From: Symsagittifera roscoffensis
Taxonomy: Eukaryota; Xenacoelomorpha; Acoela; Convolutidae
Reading direction: 5' to 3'
Length of the DNA: 60,000 nucleotides
NCBI RefSeq assembly: GCF_963678635.1
Contig: NC_087062.1
Coordinates: forward strand, 11,516,670-11,576,669
Part shown: positions 58,201-60,000 of the stretch, in pieces
Position numbering within the stretch: position 1 is the first letter of the stretch
How the letters are laid out: the number at the start of each line of letters is the position of its first letter
Position numbers and translations under genes: made by a program
Notes under the pieces: model-generated
Databases searched by the model: none
What the model was told of the DNA's origin: nothing
The model's input: only the letters and a program-made list of their open reading frames with translations

Positions 58201-59445
58201 ATGCTCAATTAATTTGCGTCCATTGAATTGATTTCCTGGTGCTGAGTTACACCTTTTAGACTATTACGCTTCCGCTTTCTAAAACGAAAACTGGAACAAA
58301 AATGTGACTGTCAATTCAAATCCTTGATTGTGCCATCTGAACCTCAGTAATAGACAGTTTGTTGGTGCAATATAGGCATTTTAAAAAAATCAGTTTTCGA
58401 AAATTTTGTCTTGATTTTTCAGCCCCTAGCTAATATTTATTTTCAAGTGATTTAATCTGGGCCTGCTATGGAAGTATTGGGGAAAACACGATTTCATTAA
58501 TTCAAATTCAAATAATTGATTTTTTATGAGCATTAGTTCGTCGCGCTAAAATTTTTGAAATTTAAGTTGAGAAATGTCGATAAATGCAGGGGCGGATCTA
58601 AGATTTTCTCGAGGGGGGGTGCAGATTTTCAAAAAAAAAAATCGAAAATTTTGTCGACCTTTTTTTAGGTCGACCCAATTGATTTTCTGAGCCTTCCCAA
58701 ATCACTATAAATAGACCCATTTTGACCAAATTTATCTGCGCCGCCGGCAAGTTTTTGAAAAAACAGGCCAAAAAAGGCGTTTTTAGGCAGTTTTCGGAAT
58801 TTTTTGACCAAAAAATTGAGTTTTTTCGGCGCGCGCTCCTCCCTCAGAAAGTGGTGTATATTGGCGCCGAAGGGTACTTTGCCAAAAATATATATCTCAA
58901 AATAGTACAAATGGGGACTCTTTGGTTCGGCAGTGGGTCGAAACCCTGAGAGGGGGTCCGCCCCCTCCCCCCTATATCCGCTACTGGTAAATGTATCCAG
59001 TATTTTTCCCATTTTGTCATTTTTCAAATCCTATTAATTTACAAAACATAATTCAGGTAGATATTTTGTTCTTTTCAGCTTTTATTTATTATTCAGAGGA
59101 TTGGTGGTGAAGTGCATAATATCTCTTCTTCTCATTCGAAAGGTCGGAAAGGTCGCTTGTTTGTGATCCACCAAGATTTGGAACCGATTCGTGAGTTATC
59201 AGCAAAAAAAAGAACAATAAGAACTGGTTGAAATTTTTGGGCAAGAACAGGAAAATAAAACGCCTCAAGCAGGAATGATTAATTCGTAAGCTGTCCTTTC
59301 CCTTGTAGACAACTGGTATTGAAAATTTTATCTAAGTTTAATAGCATAAATCTAAATAAGGCAGCTCGAATCGGGTTCAAGCCGGAGATGCTATGGCAGA
59401 TTTTGAACACTGTTTTTCAAATTAGCTTTGATTTAAATAATTATC
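55243..59445 (+). repeat. 4.2-kb segmental duplication, copy B
   Basis: Matches 34968-39199 in order and orientation. A small deletion is present at its left end, and a complete hAT MITE lies at 58587-58986. At about 59446 it jumps to sequence equivalent to 40208 of array unit 1, so it lacks about 1.0 kb. Confidence 0.93.
58587..58986. mobile_element. hAT-type MITE, complete, in duplication copy B
   Basis: The left end CAGGGGCGGATCTAAG and right end ATATCCGCTACTG have the same flanks as the copy at 38326 (GATAAATG left, GTAAATGT right). It was therefore inserted before the segmental duplication, not independently. Confidence 0.82.
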
Positions 59446-59954
59446 GTTCGTGTTGTAGATGGAAAAAAAACTGAAATTAAAAAGGTCAAGCATTTGTTTG
59501 AGCAGCCAATTTTAAAACAATCATAGCGTTACAAAAATATTTTGTTAATCAAAGTAGACAAAGGTCGAAACGTAAGGATAATTAATTTGTTGAAAAACTT
59601 CATAATAAAAATCTTCCGTTTTTTTCAGATGCAAAGTTATCTTAAGCAAAAACAACCAGAATTAACAAGAATCAAACTTTCTGGCTATTGTTAGACTTGA
59701 AATAATGAACACGAAAAACACTTTTTCTCAGATTTTCCCACACGCTATTAAAAACAAAATGATAATTCTTGTCTATTAAAGAACAAATAGCATGCCTCAA
59801 ATGAATTTTGAGTGAGTTCGGAGCATGATTAACTCTCAGTCTACGCTACGAGTTTAAAAAATTGTCTATATAGCGCGTGTAAACTATCCTGAATACTACA
59901 AAAAATTACAATAAAGTTGAGTCGAAAAAAAAATCTGTAATTTGGCAACGAAGT
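59446..59954 (+). repeat. partial fifth 2.67-kb unit with internal deletion
   Basis: Homologous to 40208-40705 of unit 1. It continues from the duplication after a ~1-kb deletion and stops at GCAACGAAG, where sequence shared with the retroelement begins. Confidence 0.88.
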
Positions 59955-60000
59955 CGACAAGATCCGTGATGTGGCCACCAAGCGGAAAAAACTTCAGCAG
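59955..60000 (-). pseudogene. edge of a second copy of the retroelement integrase
   Basis: The last 46 bases match 50319-50364 (CGACAAGATCCGTGATGTGG then AAGCGGA.AAAACTT.AGCAG) with a few differences. They encode VATSRILS on the minus strand. The element probably continues beyond the window. Confidence 0.5.

Overview
The window is eukaryotic, most likely from an invertebrate animal. The genes have spliced exons with GT..AG introns and T-rich ...TTTCAG acceptors, there are long AT-rich non-coding stretches, tRNA-derived SINE-like sequences, hAT-type MITEs and decayed LTR retroelements, and nothing resembles an operon. A 200-base run of N (19839-20038) shows it is part of a scaffold. I cannot name the species or phylum from the sequence.

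Layout. 1-1.19 kb: AT-rich, with one weak possible exon. 1.19-8.85 kb: a degenerate pentanucleotide satellite (about YYTGC), with its first ~150 bp on the opposite strand and older internal duplications. 9.3-9.7 kb: an unexplained minus-strand open frame. 9.86-10.35 kb: a fold-back repeat cluster immediately upstream of gene 1. 10.39-19.08 kb (perhaps further): a gene for a secreted protein with an FN3-like exon, at least 8 exons and introns full of inverted-repeat elements. 19.15-20.65 kb: hAT MITE, possible further exons, assembly gap and a 'TTCGACC' minisatellite. 21.2-25.3 kb: a decayed Ty3/gypsy-like retroelement on the minus strand. 28.5 kb: a small two-TM membrane protein. 29.4-31.4 kb: the same minisatellite with a hAT MITE in it. 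33.25-35.55 kb: two diverged 1.15-kb tandem copies. 34.97-39.2 kb and 55.24-59.45 kb: a ~4.2-kb segmental duplication. 38.40-49.09 kb: four head-to-tail copies of a ~2.67-kb unit. 49.09-50.35 kb: a fairly young retroelement integrase fragment on the minus strand. 50.95-54.47 kb: a three-exon acyl-CoA synthetase (4CL/luciferase-like ANL family) gene with an exact 369-bp in-frame internal duplication. 55.07 kb: a tRNA-derived SINE.

Only three protein genes are supported with any strength: the secreted FN3-like protein, the two-TM protein and the ANL ligase. They show no evident functional link. The most notable structures are the perfect duplication of the ligase catalytic segment, the 2.67-kb array whose units start inside a hAT MITE and carry a 29-bp patch identical to the neighbouring integrase, and the large pentanucleotide satellite. 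I found no convincing previously undescribed gene system. The main interest is genome architecture and its possible assembly ambiguities.
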